Assembly (NCBI GenBank): GCA_023053575.1
Contig: JAKZAP010000001.1
Span: 11,982,849 to 12,046,848, forward strand
Source of the DNA: Branchinecta lynchi
Lineage: Eukaryota > Arthropoda > Branchiopoda > Anostraca > Branchinectidae
Reading direction: 5' to 3'
Length of the DNA stretch: 64,000 nucleotides
Shown here piece after piece: positions 1 through 12,000 of the stretch. The notes beneath the pieces are model-generated. The model did not search any database. It saw only the letters and a list, made by a program, of their open reading frames with translations, and had not been told where the DNA came from. Position numbers and translations under genes: made by a program. Numbering within the stretch: position 1 is the stretch's first letter; the number at the start of each line of letters is the position of its first letter.

Positions 1-2247
1 ATTCGGTATTTTTTACTTACGACAGGGTGATCAGATCTTAATGAAGCTTGATATATAGAAAGGCCTCGTGTGTCAGACATCCCATTTTAAATCGGGACCA
101 GATCAGGTGACATGGGGAGGAGTTGGAAGGGGGAACCGGAAATCTTGGGAAACGCTTGGAGTGGAGGTATGAAACTTGGTGGAAAGAACAAGCACAAGAC
201 CTAACCTAGGTACGTGACTGGCATAACCGGACCGAATCCGCTCTCTGTGGGGGAGTTGGGGGGGGGGGGGGCCAAATTTCTAGTGATCCTGCGAGTTCGG
301 TACTTCCTGAGGTGCTAGGACGATGAAACTTGGCAGGCTTGTCAGGGACCCGAACAGATTGACTTGACAATAGTCGTTTCCCTGACCTGACCATCTGGGG
401 GGGGGGGGTGGAGGGAGGTGAAATTCGGAAAAATGAGGTATTTTTAACTTACGAACGGGTGATTGGACCTGAATGAAACTTGAAATATAGGGAGAGAACC
501 GGAAATCTTTTAAAACGCTTAGAGTGGAGGGTTCGGGATGAAGCTCGGTGCGAAGAACAACCGTAAGTCCTCGATACACGAATGACATTAACGGACCGGA
601 TCCGGTCACTGGAGGAGCTAGGGGGGGGGGGGCGAATTTCTAGTGATCCCGCCAGTTCGGTACTTCCTGATGTGCTAGGACGACGAAACATGGCAGGCTT
701 GTCAGGGGACCCGAACAGATTGACTTGACAATAGTCGTTTCCCTGATCTGACCATCTGGGGGGGGGGGGTGGAGGGAGGTGAAATTCGAAAAAATGAGGT
801 ATTTTTAACTTACGAACGGGTGATTGGACCTGAATGAAACTTGAAATATAGGGAGAGAACCGGAAATCTCGGGAAACGCTTAGAGCGGAGGGATCGGGAT
901 GAAGCTCGGTGCGAAGAACAACCACAAGTCCTCGATACACGAATGACATTAACGGACCGGATCCGGTCACTGGAGGAGCTAGGGGGTGGGGGGCGAATTT
1001 CTAGTGATCCCGCCAGTTCGGTACTTCCTGATGTGCTAGGACGACGAAACATGGCAGGCTTGTCAGAGATCCGAACAGATTGACTTGATAATGTAGTTTC
1101 CCCGATCCGACCATCGTGGGGGGAGTGGAGGGATGGAGAATCCGGATCTAGTGGCAAGCTCGGCTGGGAGATCGGATTTAAATGAAACTTGATATTTAGA
1201 AACATCTCGTGCTCCGGACCGGATCCGGTGACATTGGGGGGAGTTGAAGGGGGGGGGGGAACGTATCCGTTGTAAACATTGTTTGAGTAAGGGAACAGAA
1301 ATCTTTGGAAACACTTAGAGTGGAGGGATCGGGATGAAACATGATGGGAAGAAAAGTATTAGCCCTAGATACGTAATTGACAGAACCAGATCTTATCGGG
1401 GCTCTGTGGGGGGAGTTGTGGGGGTTTCCCCGGGATTCCGGTGATCGCGAGTTAGGATACTTCCAGATGTGCTAAGAACGACAAAACTTGGCAGGCATAT
1501 GAGAGACCCGACCAAATAGACTTAGGACCCTACACAATGCCCTTGGAAGACTTCCGTTCCTGGATCTGCCCATTTTTGGGGGGAGTTGAGGGAGTGGGAA
1601 TCCGGAAATTGATGACTTCTGTAGGTTGCGAACAAATGGTCCGGTTCAAGTGAAACTTTAAGGGGTGATAAGAACCGATGAACTAGATATGCAAAGCATG
1701 TGTCCGAACCCCATGCGGCCATGGTTGGGGCAGTTGGGGGGGGGGGTCCGAAAACTTTGTGACATGTCACAAAAACCAAGCGGATGGTTCGAATGGGATG
1801 CAAGTTGGACAGTACCAAGTTTATGCGGCCTAGATTTGTCATTTGGCGTCCGAACCGGATCCGACCAAAGTACGAGGAGGATGAAGCGGGGACCGGAAGT
1901 TTGAAGATATGCTCTGATTTTAGTTAAACTTGATGGACGGGAAGAGGAGATGTTAGAGATTCGAATTTTACGTGTCCGAGTCGTATTTGGCCGCAGTGGG
2001 GGGGGGGGAGTTGGAGGGGGAGTCCCGGAAATGTTGTGGCTCGCATAGGGGTTAAACGAGTGGAGTGATTTAAATGAAACTTTGAAAGTAGAGATCGTAT
2101 GCCTTAAATGTCATATTTTAGAGTCCGGACCTGATCCGAGCACGGTGAGGAAGGGGTACCGGAATTTTCGGGAAAATGCTCAGATTTACTTTCTCGTTTC
2201 TCACATACTCGTAACAAGTGCCATATGAGCTCGTAGCTCTGGTTTGT
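1..2247 (+). repeat. Family A interspersed element, copy 1 (left part outside window)
   Basis: Non-coding element rich in G runs (8-13 G). It is built from diverged direct repeats; the phrase beginning TACTTCCTGA recurs at 301, 661 and 1022 (spacing 360-361 bp) and more weakly at about 1459. The right end carries AAGTGCCATATGAGCTCG near 2216-2233. The same terminal phrase bounds the copies at 45660-48507 and 60109-63385. Open frames of up to 173 codons on the minus strand are by-products of the repeat and show no protein family. Confidence 0.8.
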
Positions 2248-2319
2248 TTTATATAGGTTCAGTTAGAGGTACGACCTGTCAAACTATCAGAGACAACGTC
2301 TGTTGTTTCTCACGATCAG

Positions 2320-2425
2320 ACCTACCGGTTATTTTAAACTCGAGATAGAAGCTGTATGCCAGTGTGAGAAATTGAACGACGCGCTCTTCAGAGAATCTTT
2401 AAGGAAACTGAGCGAGGATAATTTC
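2320..2425 (+). other. Exon-like open stretch of unknown identity
   Basis: A pyrimidine-rich tract ending in CAG precedes 2320 and a GT-AAAC donor-like site follows 2425. The open frame between them encodes about 35 residues of normal composition, including QCEKLNDALF and SLRKLSEDNF. Its ending phase does not fit the first located UPB1 exon, so it is not the missing UPB1 start. It could be an exon of another gene or a retroelement remnant. I do not recognise it. Confidence 0.2.
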
Positions 2426-2454
2426 GTAAACCACGTTGGCCTGACATATCACAT

Positions 2455-3138
2455 AAAATCAACGAAGAAACCAACGAAAATGGGGTTTCTAAAGGCCAAC
2501 GAATATACGACATAAAAGGCGAATATTTCGGAGGACAGCCGCCCCCCATCTCCGACGCAGACAGACAATTTTTAGAAAAAATGCCAAAACTAGGACGAAG
2601 ATCAATCTGATCGACAACCAATAAAACCAAACCAAAGCAGAGAACCAACAAGAAACCGAAAATTGAAACAAAATTGGAAGAATTGAAAGCCTAAAATAAA
2701 GACAGCGAGTCACTCGCCAATACGTGGGAATAACAATTACGAATGTTCTCGCTCAGGACTGGTGAGTAGTCACTCGCCAGTACTGAGGATCCGAGTTCGT
2801 TGACTGAAATTTAACCAAGTCCAAGGAGGCCGCTGAGCGAGAACATTCGTAATTGTTATTCACAGGTATTGGTGAGTGGCTCGCTGTCTTTATTTTAGGC
2901 TTTCAATTCTTCCAATTTTGTTTGAATTTTTGGTTTCGTGTTGGTTTTCTGTTTTGGTTTGGTTTTATTGGTTGTCGATCTGGTTGATCTTCATCCTTGT
3001 TTTGGCATTTTTCCTCAAAATTTTCTGTCTGCGCTGAAGAAGGGAGGCGGTTGTCCTCCCGAAATATTCGCCTTTTATCTTAGTAAATTCGTTGGCCTGT
3101 ACAAACCCCATGTTCGTTGGTTACTTCGTTGATTTTGT
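2455..3138. mobile_element. Foldback element with arms of about 300 bp
   Basis: The left arm (about 2455-2755) and right arm (about 2832-3138) are inverted copies of each other at roughly 10 percent divergence. Both contain the reverse-complementary phrases AAAGGCGAATATTTCGG and TATTTTAGGCTTTCAATTC. The spacer is about 80 bp and itself holds small GGTGAGT / ACTCGCC inversions. No ORF is conserved in both arms. It lies just upstream of the first UPB1 exon located here. Confidence 0.85.
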
Positions 3139-3395
3139 GTGAACTGAGCGATCAATGGAGTTTCGGCCCATGGCCCAAAACCGCGCCATACCGCTGTGAT
3201 TAACAAAATTGCATAGATTTTTTCATCGATTTCCCTTTGAAGAAACGTGTGTACTGAATAGCTTTCTGATTGACGATAAACTCATTAACTCCCGAACTTG
3301 CTAGAGCACAGCCACGAAAGTGTTGAATCCGATCTTGCCTTCTTGTAAATAAGTTATGCTCTTCCGTTTTCTCAAATTAGTGTGTCTTGTTGCAG

Positions 3396-3500
3396 AGCTC
3401 TGGAGTTTGGAGAAGAGGTTTCCGGTATCGCTGAAAAGAAGGACTTTGAACTAAAAGGATTCAAGGTAGCGGCTGCACCCGAAGACCTCCGCAAGCCGCG
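3396..3500 (+). CDS. UPB1: UPB1 exon (second coding exon)
   Basis: Acceptor TTGCAG before 3396 and donor GTAAAT after 3500. It encodes [20 protein letters not shown] and continues to EDLRKPR, the N-terminal helical region preceding the nitrilase fold. One base at the start and two at the end are split codons. The first base requires an upstream exon ending in phase 2, which I could not find. Confidence 0.88.
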
Positions 3501-6041
3501 GTAAATGAATTGCAATCATTCCTGTAACTGGTTAAAGCCCGATCCCAAGTGGGCCGATTTACGCCTCGACCTGCCGCTACGCTTCAGAAGAAAACTGGAA
3601 CCTTTTATTCCGTATCAGGCTAAGTGAATAGAACCTCGGAGGTTGTGACCTAGGCCAAATGTACCGTGGCAACAGCTAGCTTTTAATGTCCATTAACCAC
3701 AATATCTAGTTCATTTGGTTGCGTTCCGTGGAACTTACGGTCGGCTTACCAGAGCGAGCGTACAGATAGCGGGAGGGGAGGGGGGGTAGAATGTTGCTCC
3801 ATTAAAGGATTTAGTGGAAGCCTATAAAATCTTTGGGGAATCTTGTTGGGCAGATAGAAATTGCTAATGCCGTACTGAAAACCAAAGGAAATGGTCTGAA
3901 CAAACCTGACTGACAAAGAATGGTACCCCTACAGCGGCATTCCAAGCAGTAAAGTTAGATGATGTGGGTAGAATGTTGCTCCATCAGAGGATAGGTGAAG
4001 TGGAGGCATGTGCTCCTGTTACTGTTTTCTTTCGTTGGCGGTAGTAATTAAGGCAGTGTATTGAGAAGTACAGATCGGGATAGTGCAGGCATTCTCTCAA
4101 CGTTTAGCGTCTGTGTTGCTTGTTAACATTTGTTTTATTTGTATTTTAGACTGACGAGGATTGGTCTGATTCAAAACAAGATCGTCATTCCGACAACCTC
4201 AACGGTTCAAGACCAAATTCAGTCTCTTCACACTCGGATTGAGGAAATAGCAGATGTCGCTGGTCGGTGCGGTGTCAACATCCTGTGCATGCAAGAAGCA
4301 TGGAGTACGTAACAAAAAGCCTTAATTTTGTTCTGGGACATTATGATTAGTCTACGATTGGTTTTTGTTATGGACAATTTAGATTAGTTCATTTAATTTA
4401 GTTTAACTGTCCCTAAAACGGACAGAGCACAAACAAAAAAATTAGAAAATGAAGACGGAAACTTAATGACTGAAATCTCGTTTGTCGGCATACATATGAG
4501 ACATCTTGGTATATTTTTTGTAATGTTTTCAGTTCTGTAGTTGTTCGCCTGTGCAGTCTATCCCGATAGTGTCACCTTAGGTCAACAGCCAAATCGGGGG
4601 GGGGGGGGGGGGGGGGGGGTCTTCGGAAATCGCCCCGTTCCACTCTAAATAAAGCAGGTTCTCCACTGGTTTTCGCGCCTCATCTATTTAAAGACATGTG
4701 TGTTGCGGTTGCAGTGCTAAAATGATGCTCTGCAGAAAGACTACTGGAAGTAGTCTTTTCATGAGGCTTATTATTTCTTTTCATATCAGTGTTGACATTT
4801 TTTTGTTGGCATGTCCTTCGGCTTTGTGTAAATGTATTATATATTTTTTAGATAGAATCTCCAAGACGTATTAGAGGTGTTCCCAACGGAGTTAGACTGG
4901 TCTAGTTTGCAGCTAGTTCTTTGCATAGTTCTCGATTGACAGAATCGATGTAAAAAAAAAAGAGTCAGCTTTCAGTTTTCATACAGTCTGGATAGTTTCG
5001 TAACGTAGTCTCTTATTTCAGCTATGCCATTTGCATTTTGCACTCGGGAAAAAACACCTTGGTGTGAGTTTGCTGAATCTGCAGAAGATGGACCAACCAC
5101 GAAGTTTTTGCAAAAAGTAAGTGTTCTCCAGTTTTTCCCTGACGCCCTTAACCTTAGGTGTTTGGTGTTTTCTAGGGCCTTACTTGACCTGTAAAATCTT
5201 TCGTTCGAAGTAAGTAAGTAAGTAATTTATTTGTAACCCGCCATTTGAAAAAGCGGAGTAAATGAAAGAAAAAAAAAATAAAACACTTAAACACACAGAA
5301 AAAGACATATTTTCATTCTTTGGCCAGGAAGCCGAGGATAACGTCGTGCGCGGGTTGGGCCCTGTTGTCCATGATTTTTGAAACCGATGAGGAAACATTT
5401 CTTTCCATTCTCGGCCGTGCCCCGAGGAATCCTCATGAGGAGTCCCCGCGTTTTTGTTTCTCCCGGGGACTCACTCCCCGTATTCTCGCGAGTCCCCACG
5501 GACGAGGAATCCTCCGGTTATCATCACCATCAACAAAAAAGACTCCCTTTCAGATTTGCAGGGGAATCAGTTTTTGCTGGTGTTGGAGCAGTTTAAAATT
5601 AATTAAAAACAATCAGATAAGCAAAACAAAAGGTAAAGTGAATCCAGACTAATTTCGTCAACTGCATTTTTTTTTTTATATAGCAAAATCTATTGGGAAG
5701 CATTCCCTGTGTTCTCGTTGTTTTCCGTACGCGGAGTCCGCGTGAAGTGACTCCCCTGTATTCTCGCCGTTCCCTTCGATTCCCTGAGGAGTTATCGGGG
5801 AACGGCGAGAATACGCCTCAAAAGGGTAACACTATAGTAAAAAGTAAATATAAATCTTTGCGTTAAAGTGGGGTTATTCCGAGAATTTTTCCGCCCGGTA
5901 GCTTGTGGTCAAGGCCGTATCCAGGGGGGGTAAGGGTTTGACCCCCCCCCCCCCCGAAATATACAAAAATAACGATTTGTATAGGCTTTTCCCTCTGATC
6001 TACGTGTTTTTTTTTGTAACTTTTTTATTCGACCAGCAGAC

Positions 6042-6075
<34 letters not shown>

Positions 6076-9000
6076 ATAAATTTATGGATGCGGGCCTGCT
6101 GGTGGTGCTCCGATTCTCTTCGGCTTGTCCGTTTTCTCTCGTGCCTCGGCGTTATAAAACGTCATTTTCGCGAAAAAAAAATGTCCCATCAGATGAAAGT
6201 TTCTCTAAAGCCCCCTTAATAAGCATGCCTTTATAGCCAAGCACGGATGCCTAGGCAAGTGTCTAGCATCACCGTTCACACCCATGCCTAGGCACAGATT
6301 TTGGGCCAGGCACGGAGTTCCAGGCTCTAGGACTCGGTGCCTGGCTAGCTCGGGCACGTGCCTAGGCATCTGTACTTGGCTAGGCATGCTTGTGAACGCG
6401 GCTTAAGGTTCACGAAAAACGATCTTGAAAACAGAAAGTGAATCGCCTCCCCTCATTGTTTGGCTATCTTTGCTTTGGCTTGTTCCGAGTAACTTCTTAA
6501 ATCAACGTCTTTTTGAGAGCGTGGCTTTAAAGTAGTCCATTTCTCGGTTTAACGTCTGATTCCTCTTCAGCTCGCAAAACGCCATAATATGGTCATCGTA
6601 TCTCCAATCCTGGAGCGAGACGAAGTGAAAGGCGACACAATCTGGAACACTGCCGTCATAATATCCAACTCGGGGAAAGTGATCGGGAAAACCAGGAAGA
6701 ACCATATCCCTCGAGTTGGCGACTTCAACGAATCTACATATTATATGGAAAGTAACCTGGGACACCCGGTATTCGAGGTCAGTATTATTCGATATTTTTT
6801 GTATTTGATTGAACACTAAATGCTTAGGTGATGTGGTTGGTTCGCTAGGATCTTATGATCTGTATTCGGTAACACAATTATGTCGTATTGGTTCCCCCGT
6901 CAGGTTCTCCGCCATAGCTGTATTAATCCTACAACACGCAACCCCCAACAGTATTTCAGATGTTTTCAATTCCTGCCCATCTTATTCGATCTTTTCTCCG
7001 ACGTCGAAGGCGCTGATTTGTCTTAGGTCTACAGCGCCAAATTGTTAGACCATTTCACGTCGTCCCAAGAAACAAGACCAAAGGTTTCGATGGGATCTTG
7101 AAAGTATAATATTTGATCCAGACAATTGGGTCTTATCCTTGAACATTTTTACTATTGACATTTGGAAACAGATTAATTTAGCAATAAGCTAGCCATCTGA
7201 GACAACCAAGTTCGCTTACACCTCTATAAGCCATATCTCTTTTGACGATACTGCTCGATAGTTCCTGCTTTAGTTCTTCCAAATTTCCGGTTTCGGCCGA
7301 ATTCCGAGCGAAGTACTTGTCCAGCAAAAAAAGAAAGTTCAGAAACGAATTCAGCTTATCTCCTTATCGATTGTCATATTCGGATTCAATGTCTTCTCTT
7401 ACCCGTAAATCTGTCATCTAATCAATGTAAAGTAAAACTTTTGCTTCTAACAGATTTTCCGGTTTTGTCCCGGATTCCGGGCGAACTAGTTGTCCGGGTG
7501 GAAAATGATTTCCGCACAAGTGTTCAGCATGTCTTCTTACCACTAAATGGAACATCTAATCAACTTCAAATAAAGCTCGTGCTTTTAAAAAAAAATTCTG
7601 TTTTCGCCGGATTCCGGACGAACTAAGTGTCCGGCAAGAAAATGGTTTTCCTCATTGTGTTCAGCATGTCTTCTTACCCCATAATCGACTATCACACTAG
7701 CTGTTTATAAATATTTTGTTTGCACCCTTAATTTGAACCCCCTCCCCCACCTCTAAATGTAGGGCTACAGAGCGGAACTCGACCTTACTCGACCTCGACC
7801 TTACCCTTGACCCAAGAACCCTCACGCCAATTTTCACCAATATATCTCATTCCCTTCGAGAGTTATCGTGCTCAGAGACGGACAACTTTTGCGATGTCAT
7901 AGCCCATAGGTTTCCCTCTACTTACGTTTTGGGATCCCAAAAAGCGCCGCTTGCTGGATATTCTAGTCTTTACCAATTTAGATACAACATTTCTTCTGCT
8001 CTGCGAGAATGTAGCAGTGCAGCGAGACATTGGCAATGGATTTCGTTTTTGTACGCTGATAAAACTGGTTTATGAGATAAGGGTGAGAAAGCCTTAATGG
8101 CACTTTTTGGGATCCCAAAACGTAAGTGGAGGGATACCAATCACACCAAAAGTTGTCTGTCCGTATTTGAGCACGATAACTCTCGAAGGGAATGAGATAT
8201 TTTGATGAAACTTGGTGTGAGGGTTCTTTGGGTCAAGTTTAAGGTCGAGTTCGTAGATGGGCTCTGTAGCCCCACATTTTGGGGGTTGGGGATCCCAAAA
8301 CCTAAGTGGAGACATACCTATGTACCTATGACATCGCAAAAGTTGTCCGTCTGTCGGTCCGTCCGTCTGTGAGCACGCTAACTCTCGAAGGGAATGAGAT
8401 ATTTTAATGAAACTTGGTATGAAGGTTCTTTGGGTCAAATGTAAGGTCGAGTTCGTAGATGGGCTCTGTAGCCCCAGATTTTGGGAGTTGGGGAGGGGGT
8501 TCAAATTAAGGGGCATACAAAATATTTATAAACAGCTAATGTGATAATCGATTATGGAGTAAGAAGACATGCTGAGCATGATGGTGAAAACCATTTTCTC
8601 GCCGGACAAGTAGTTCGTACGGAATACGGAGAAAACCGGAAAGTTTGTTAAAAGCAAAAGTTTTCTTTGAAGTTGATTAGATGTTCGATTAAGGGATAAG
8701 AAGACATTAAGTAAGTAATTTATTTATGACCCGCCATTTTGAAAAGGCGGAGTAAATGACGAAAATAAAGAAAATAAACAAAACACATATATACACACAG
8801 AAAAATACACTTAATTTTAATCTTCGGTCAGGAAGCAGTGGACGACGTCGTGTGCTGGTTGGGCCTTGTTGTCCACGATTTTTGAAAGTGATGACGAAAC
8901 ATCCAAAAGGGTAACACTTGCCATCTTGAATTTGAATTTCTCCGTCAATGTATGGTTATGACATAATTTCGACAAGTTGATCAGGTGCTTTGCATATTTA

Positions 9001-12000
9001 AAATAACATGATCTCAATATTTTTAATCTCCTTCTTTCGCAGAACATGAGTGACGCCAGAATGAAATAGTATAGAAGGAGCGCAGAAGGTGCTGTACAAG
9101 TTTCCCAAAGCTTTACGATTATAGCCCCCCCGTTGGGGACGATGCGCCCATAGGCGCTACGGATCGACTTATAAACTTCTTGAACAACCGAAGAGCAAAA
9201 TTTTGACAATGAAGATTTGACTGTTATGCCGAGCCACCGTAGAGAGTCTGTTGATTTGACGATGAACGATCCAAGAGAAAATAGATATGGCTTATAGAGG
9301 TATATCTGAACTTGGTTGTCTCAGATGACTAGCTATTTGCTAATTAATCTGTTTCCAGATTTCAATAGTAAATATGTTCAAGGATTCTGGCAAAGACAAG
9401 ACCCAATTGTCTGGATCAAATATTACATTTTTGGGATCCCATCGAAATCTTTGGTCTTGTTACTCAATGCTTGTTTTCTAGACCGCCTTTGGGAAGATTG
9501 CAGTAAATATCTGCTATGGCAGGCATCACCCTCAGAATTGGATGGCATTTGGCATTAATGGTGCAGAAATCGTCTTCAACCCCTCGGCGACGGTTGGAGG
9601 GCTAAGGTAAATAAACTACCCGGCTCCCTCTTTGTTCAGCATAGGCAGGGCCATATCCACCCCACCCCCCCCGAAACATGCAAAAATAATAATTTGTATA
9701 GGATTTTCCCTCTGATCTATGTCTATTTTGTAGGACCCGCAAGCACCCCCACCCCCGGAATAAATTCCTGGATACGGGCCTGAGTATACATTGTACACTG
9801 GGCGTCATCTGAAAGCGCTTAAAGTAGGAATTTTAGGGAAAAAATCCTCTATCCAGCAGTAGAAAATTGTATTCAAAAACAAATAAAAACATGAGAATTT
9901 TCTTATATTCCCAAAAGGAAGCTGGAACATCAAGGGCCAGTGACGTGTTATTCTTCACGTTAGCCTTGACCAGGATGGTTTCTCTTTATCCGTATCGGTT
10001 TCAGTCAAGCGGCACGCAGCTCCGAAAAAAGACCTATGAAAGTTATACTTTGTATAGGCAGGGCTAAATAATAACAAAAATATTAACATGTTAACAATAA
10101 GCTGTGCTTTTTTTCTCAGTTTCCCCACTGAGGCCCAGGAAACGCAAACCTTGAAAATAAGGTTAAATGGGTCGCCATGTTTTCTGAAGACAAAAATGGC
10201 TAGTAAGACGAAATAACAAACACAAATTCATAACAAATATATAGATATGGCGTAACAAATTCCTCATTTCTTGTTTACCCAGCATGCCTTTTCCTCAGTG
10301 AGCCGTTGTGGCCCATCGAAGCTCGTAACGCCGCCATTGCCAACAGCTACTTTACCTGTGCCATCAACCGTGTGGGAACCGAGTCTTTCCCGAATGAGTT
10401 CACTTCCGCGGATGGCAAGCCAGCGCATAAGGACTTCGGACATTTCTACGGCTCCAGCTACGTGGCATCTCCAGACGGGTCGAGAACTCCAGTAAGTTGG
10501 GAACATATTAAAATCAAATTGACACATCTAGCAGCACTTTCTTTTAGTCTACTTCTGTTGTGTCAAGGGCTTAGTGCTCGAGTCGTGGTGCCATTTCTGC
10601 GCGTTCAGATGTACGACGCTCAAACTGTGTGATGTCCTCCTAGCGTCGTACTTATTTACATAAACCATTAAAACCATTCATCACTTGTCTCCCTCCGCCC
10701 CCGTTCCCCTTTCAGCCACATTCCTCGTTTCCACACAATTTCTGTTCTGTCCGGAATCGCAAATTTTTTTTTTTAAATGCACGGGGATAGACAGAATATT
10801 TGGGCCTGATCAAGAACCCGACCAAGTATGAGAGTCTGGAAGCAAATGACGCAAACTCTTGAAAAAGACATAAGTTCCTTGAGGCGTATTCTCGCCGTTC
10901 CCCGAGGACTTCTTTTGAGGAATCCCTGTGTTTTATTGTCCAAGGGACTCACTCCCAGTATTCTTGCGAGTCGCCACGTAAGGGGAATGCTCCGATTAGC
11001 ATCACCGTCATCAAACGGACTCCCTTTTAGATTCAGAGGGGAGCCAGTTTTTGCTGGTGTTGGTGCAATGTAAAATGAATTCCAAACAATCAGAATAAAC
11101 AAAACCAAAGCGGATCCAAACTAGTTCTGTCAACACATAATTTGTTTCGACCAAAATCCATTTTGGGAGCATTTCCCGTGTTCCCGTTGTTTGCCACACG
11201 CGGAGTCCGCGGGGTGTGACTCCCTCTATCCTCGCCACTCTCCTTCCTCGTTAACGGCGAGAATACACCTTAATCAGTTTTATTTTATGTGATTTCGTAC
11301 GTGAAGGAGACCAAAGGTTTCAACGGGATGTTCAGATATGGGTTCACCATGTGTATATTTATATCTAGGCTACAATACGTCATATCTACTTTAACGAAAG
11401 TGATCAGATCTTCCTGCCTTACTTCTGCCAAATCTCCGGTTTCGACAGGATCCCGGGAGAATTACCTGTCTGGCAAAAACTAATGCTCAAAAGCGAATTC
11501 AGCATATCCTCTTTACACCTACATCGAACATCTGATCAACTTTAACTTTTAACAAACTTTCCGGTTTCAGCCGGTTTCTAATCAACTTCAAATAAAACTT
11601 TTACTTTTAACAAATTTTCCGGTTTTGGACGGATTCCGGGCGAACTGTCCGGTTAGAAAATAATTGTCAAAAGCGGATTCAGCAAGTCTTCTTATACCTA
11701 ATTCGAACACCTAAGCAACTTCAGACAAAACTTTTACTTTTAACAAATTTTCCGGTTTTGGACGGATTCCGGGCGAACCACTTGTCCGACAAAAAAATGG
11801 TTTTCATATTAATGTGCTTGTCAGTGTGTACAAATTTTAAGTCTATTTAGTGTGTTTTTTATATATGAAAAGAATGTTGTCGTGTTTATTTACATTGTTT
11901 TGTTTAAGTGTTTTAAGATGTATATTTTACTTTCGTATTTTATTCATACTCCGCTGTTACGCAAAAAGCGGGTCATAAATAAATAAATAAAAATTAAAAA

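Noticed and set aside
280..1205. Overlapping minus-strand frames of 109-173 codons with near-identical peptides
   Set aside because: The repetition follows the 360-bp DNA repeat, and Pro runs come from poly-G tracts. Not genes.
2303..2515. First exon of UPB1
   Set aside because: The peptide does not resemble the UPB1 N terminus, and its donor phase does not match the exon at 3396.
4130..4312. Treating the open frame from ATG 4130 as a stand-alone protein
   Set aside because: The first residues are intronic; splice sites at 4150 and 4304 and the UPB1 alignment define the exon.
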